This document shows positions 5,117-6,419 of a stretch of DNA of 6,419 nt, piece by piece (the first letter of the stretch is position 1; every line of letters starts with the position of its first letter). The translations under genes were made by a program, and so were the position numbers. Origin of the DNA: an uncultured Eubacteriales bacterium (lineage in GTDB: Bacteria; Bacillota_A; Clostridia; Christensenellales; Aristaeellaceae); contig CALVKX010000122.1 in assembly GCA_944333375.1 (NCBI GenBank), positions 1 through 6,419 of the forward strand, written 5' to 3'. Below the pieces are notes generated by a model. It was not told the origin of the DNA, ran no database searches, and saw nothing but the letters and a program-made list of their open reading frames with translations.

Positions 5117-6136
5117 ATGAAGATCCTTCTGACGGGCGGCGCGGGCTTCATCGGCTCGCACACCTATGTGGAGCTCATCAAGGCCGGCCATGAGGCCGTG
5201 ATTGCCGACAACTTCTACAACGCCAGCGAACGCGTGCTGGAGCGGCTCAAGACCATCACCGGGCAGCATGTGTGCTGCTACAACGTGGACGTGACCGACG
5301 CCGCGGCGTTGGAGGAGGTTTTCAAGGCCCATGCGTTTGACGCGGTGATCCACTTCGCCGGCTACAAGGCCGTGGGCGAGAGCGTGGAAAAGCCGCTGGA
5401 ATACTACCGCAACAACCTTGACAGCACGCTTACGCTGTGCGAGGTGATGCGCAAGTACGGCGTCCGGCGCATCGTCTTCAGCTCCTCGGCGACGGTCTAC
5501 GGCATGTCCGACGAGATGCCGCTGGTGGAAAGCATGCACACGGGCGGCTGCACCAACCCCTACGGCTGGACCAAATACATGATCGAGCAGATCCTCCAGG
5601 ATGTGGCGCATGCCTATCCCGACTGGTCCGTGGCGCTGCTTCGCTACTTTAACCCCATCGGCGCGCACGAAAGCGGTCTCATCGGCGAGGACCCCGTGGG
5701 GATTCCCAACAACCTCATGCCCTACATCACTCAGGTCGCCTCCGGGAAGCTCAAGCAGCTCCGCGTGTTCGGAAACGATTATCCCACGCATGACGGCACG
5801 GGCGTGCGCGACTACATCCACGTGGTGGACCTGGCGCGCGGCCATGTGGCGGCCTGCAACTACCTGATGGACCATGCGGGCTGCGAGGTGTTCAACCTGG
5901 GCACGGGCGTGGGCTACAGCGTGCTGGACCTGGTCAACACCTTCCAGCGCGTCAACGACATCCAGATCCCCTACGCCATCGTCGACCGCCGTCCGGGCGA
6001 CGTGGCGCGCTGCTACGCTGACGCCACCAAGGCGCGCGAGCTGCTGGGCTGGAAGGCGGAAAAGACGCTGGAGGACATGTGCCGCGACGCCTGGCGCTGG
6101 CAGAGCAACAACCCCAACGGCTATCGTGACGCCTAA
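5117..6136 (+). CDS. galE: UDP-glucose 4-epimerase GalE
   Basis: A 339-residue extended short-chain dehydrogenase that inverts C4 of UDP-hexoses using tightly bound NAD. TGGAGFIGS (6-14) is the NAD-binding loop. FSSSATVYG (121-129) and YGWTK (149-153) give the catalytic triad Ser124, Tyr149 and Lys153, the same numbers as in E. coli GalE. RYFNPIGAH (176-184), RDYIHVVDLA (231-240), FNLGTG (259-264) and RRPGDVARCYAD (291-302) are typical, and the length is almost that of the E. coli enzyme (338). Position 299 is Cys, where E. coli has Tyr and human GALE has Cys. This predicts room for N-acetylated sugars, so UDP-GlcNAc/UDP-GalNAc conversion is likely too. ATG 5117 gives the canonical N-terminus MKILLTGG; GTG 5108 would add three residues and is possible given the AGGAAAGGA site at 5097-5105. 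It follows the nucleotidyltransferase gene by 18 bases, clearly the same operon. Confidence 0.95.
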   Translation: MKILLTGGAGFIGSHTYVELIKAGHEAVIADNFYNASERVLERLKTITGQHVCCYNVDVTDAAALEEVFKAHAFDAVIHFAGYKAVGESVEKPLEYYRNNLDSTLTLCEVMRKYGVRRIVFSSSATVYGMSDEMPLVESMHTGGCTNPYGWTKYMIEQILQDVAHAYPDWSVALLRYFNPIGAHESGLIGEDPVGIPNNLMPYITQVASGKLKQLRVFGNDYPTHDGTGVRDYIHVVDLARGHVAACNYLMDHAGCEVFNLGTGVGYSVLDLVNTFQRVNDIQIPYAIVDRRPGDVARCYADATKARELLGWKAEKTLEDMCRDAWRWQSNNPNGYRDA

Positions 6137-6186
6137 AAAAAGCCTAAAAAAGAAACCGCGGCGAAGGAAGTTCCTTCGCCGCGGTT
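6131..6186. terminator. Long perfect inverted repeat, terminator after galE
   Basis: AACCGCGGCGAAGGAA (6154-6169) is followed, after one base, by its exact complement (6171-6186): 16-base arms, realistically a 14-pair stem with loop AAGTT. On the plus strand it lies 17 bases after the galE stop and is followed only by TTCAGTTTG, a weak T tract. On the minus strand it is followed by TTTCTTTTTT, then AGGC and seven T residues, a strong terminator for leftward transcription. The A-rich side is a direct repeat of GCCTAAAAAA (6131-6140 and 6142-6151), and the first copy contains the galE stop codon. Confidence 0.75.
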
Positions 6187-6194
6187 CAGTTTGT

Positions 6195-6225
6195 CGAAAA
6201 AGTCCGCCTATGGCGGCCTTTTTCG
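6195..6225. terminator. Symmetrical bidirectional terminator-like hairpin
   Basis: CCGCC (6204-6208), loop TAT, GGCGG (6212-6216) form the GC core. CGAAAAAG (6195-6202) and CTTTTTCG (6218-6225) flank it and also pair with each other across a single T/C mismatch. A GC stem with five A residues before it and five T residues after it reads as an intrinsic terminator on both strands. It could complete termination of the galE operon, which the preceding hairpin does only weakly. Confidence 0.7.
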
Positions 6226-6242
6226 CCAGATGCTTAAGAAAT

Positions 6243-6264
6243 GTTTGCGCCCAGGGGCGCAAAC
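6243..6264. repeat. Inverted repeat, 9-10 pair stem
   Basis: GTTTGCGCCC and GGGCGCAAAC face each other across AG. The feasible hairpin has nine pairs and loop CAGG. No T tract follows on either strand. Confidence 0.7.
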
Positions 6265-6272
6265 TCCCCGCC

Positions 6273-6291
6273 CGCCCGGCAAAGCCGGGCG
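6273..6291. repeat. Inverted repeat, 8-pair stem with AAA loop
   Basis: CGCCCGGC (6273-6280), AAA, GCCGGGCG (6284-6291) is a perfect hairpin nine bases after the previous one. It has no T tract. Confidence 0.7.
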
Positions 6292-6328
6292 ATACGAATC
6301 CACTTTGGAGGGGGACGGAGGGAAGCGT

Positions 6329-6362
6329 GTGCCCTGTGGGCACTTGCCACCGAAGGTGGCAA
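6329..6362. repeat. Two abutting hairpins with three-base loops
   Basis: GTGCCC-TGT-GGGCAC (6329-6343) is followed without any gap by TTGCCACC-GAA-GGTGGCAA (6344-6362). Two perfect stems of six and eight pairs that touch would stack coaxially in RNA. AAGCG lies close to both sides (6323-6327 and 6362-6366, the second sharing the last stem base). Confidence 0.7.
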
Positions 6363-6390
6363 AGCGACCCGGAGGAGTCAACCGAAACGA

Positions 6391-6417
6391 GCGGCGGGCG
6401 CGGCCAGCGCCCGCCGC
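6391..6417. repeat. Inverted repeat, 11-pair GC stem near the window end
   Basis: GCGGCGGGCGC (6391-6401), loop GGCCA, GCGCCCGCCGC (6407-6417) is a perfect all-GC stem. What follows lies outside the window, so I cannot tell whether a T tract makes it a terminator. Confidence 0.7.
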
Positions 6418-6419
6418 GA

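Larger units (their letters stand above)
6137..6419. other. Gene-free region of consecutive stem-loops
   Basis: The 283 bases after galE hold no reading frame with family motifs or a plausible start and ribosome binding site. They contain seven perfect or nearly perfect hairpins: 6154-6186, 6195-6225, 6243-6264, 6273-6291, 6329-6343, 6344-6362 and 6391-6417. The first two are terminator-like. The other five have no T tracts. Between the hairpins are G-rich purine stretches (GGAGGGGGACGGAGGG at 6307-6322, GGAGGAGTC at 6371-6379). The style recalls repeated intergenic elements common in gut Firmicutes genomes, or a structured RNA. Only one copy is visible, so repetition is unproven. Confidence 0.6.

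Noticed and set aside
4205..6343. A 712-codon open frame on the minus strand
   Set aside because: It lies antisense to the nucleotidyltransferase gene and galE, both certain from motifs. Its translation is His/Val/Ala/Gly-rich with no family pattern, as is usual for shadow frames in GC-rich DNA.
6391..6417. Terminal inverted repeat of an insertion sequence
   Set aside because: It is a self-complementary hairpin with a five-base loop. No transposase and no partner repeat are visible in the window.
6137..6419. CRISPR array or tRNA cluster in the hairpin region
   Set aside because: The hairpins differ in sequence and spacing, so there is no direct repeat unit. No cloverleaf or tRNA consensus (such as GGTTCGAATCC) is present.

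Overview
The window is GC-rich bacterial chromosome, densely packed with genes, with strong Shine-Dalgarno sequences and short spacers. The content suggests a GC-rich, probably anaerobic member of the Clostridia/Eubacteriales. This rests on three things: an ECF sigma factor paired with a single-pass membrane partner, a DUF3343 protein next to an EF2568-type class V aminotransferase, and a clostridial-looking polyprenyl glycosylphosphotransferase. The lineage is an inference from gene content and composition; there is no marker gene here to settle it.

Left part (about 1-1318, minus strand). Reading leftward, a small DUF3343 protein (1318-1049) ends in a clear intrinsic terminator (1036-996). 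A new transcription unit begins at once. A candidate ECF-type promoter (987-957) precedes an ECF sigma factor gene (936-454), whose end overlaps by 8 bases a gene for a membrane protein that is probably its anti-sigma factor. The window edge cuts that gene off. Such units are usually autoregulated and respond to cell-envelope or extracytoplasmic signals.

Middle (1319-2538). A 77-base divergent spacer separates DUF3343 from a plus-strand PLP-dependent cysteine desulfurase-like protein. All the expected catalytic residues are visible in it. The pairing suggests sulfur or selenium mobilisation, with DUF3343 as a possible S/Se carrier.

Right part (2535-6136, plus strand). A near-consensus extended -10 promoter, whose -35 box contains the stop codon of the desulfurase-like gene, drives a three-gene unit: a membrane sugar-1-phosphate transferase, a sugar nucleotidyltransferase-like protein and GalE. 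Together they look like the supply and first committed step of a cell-surface glycan. The nucleotidyltransferase would activate a sugar phosphate, GalE would interconvert UDP-hexoses (its residue 299 is Cys, which predicts it also takes N-acetylhexosamines), and the transferase would load a sugar-1-phosphate onto undecaprenyl phosphate. No further glycosyltransferases, flippase or polymerase lie in the window.

The last 283 bases (6137-6419) hold no credible gene. They contain seven stem-loops one after another, two of them terminator-like. This is the least explained structure in the window.
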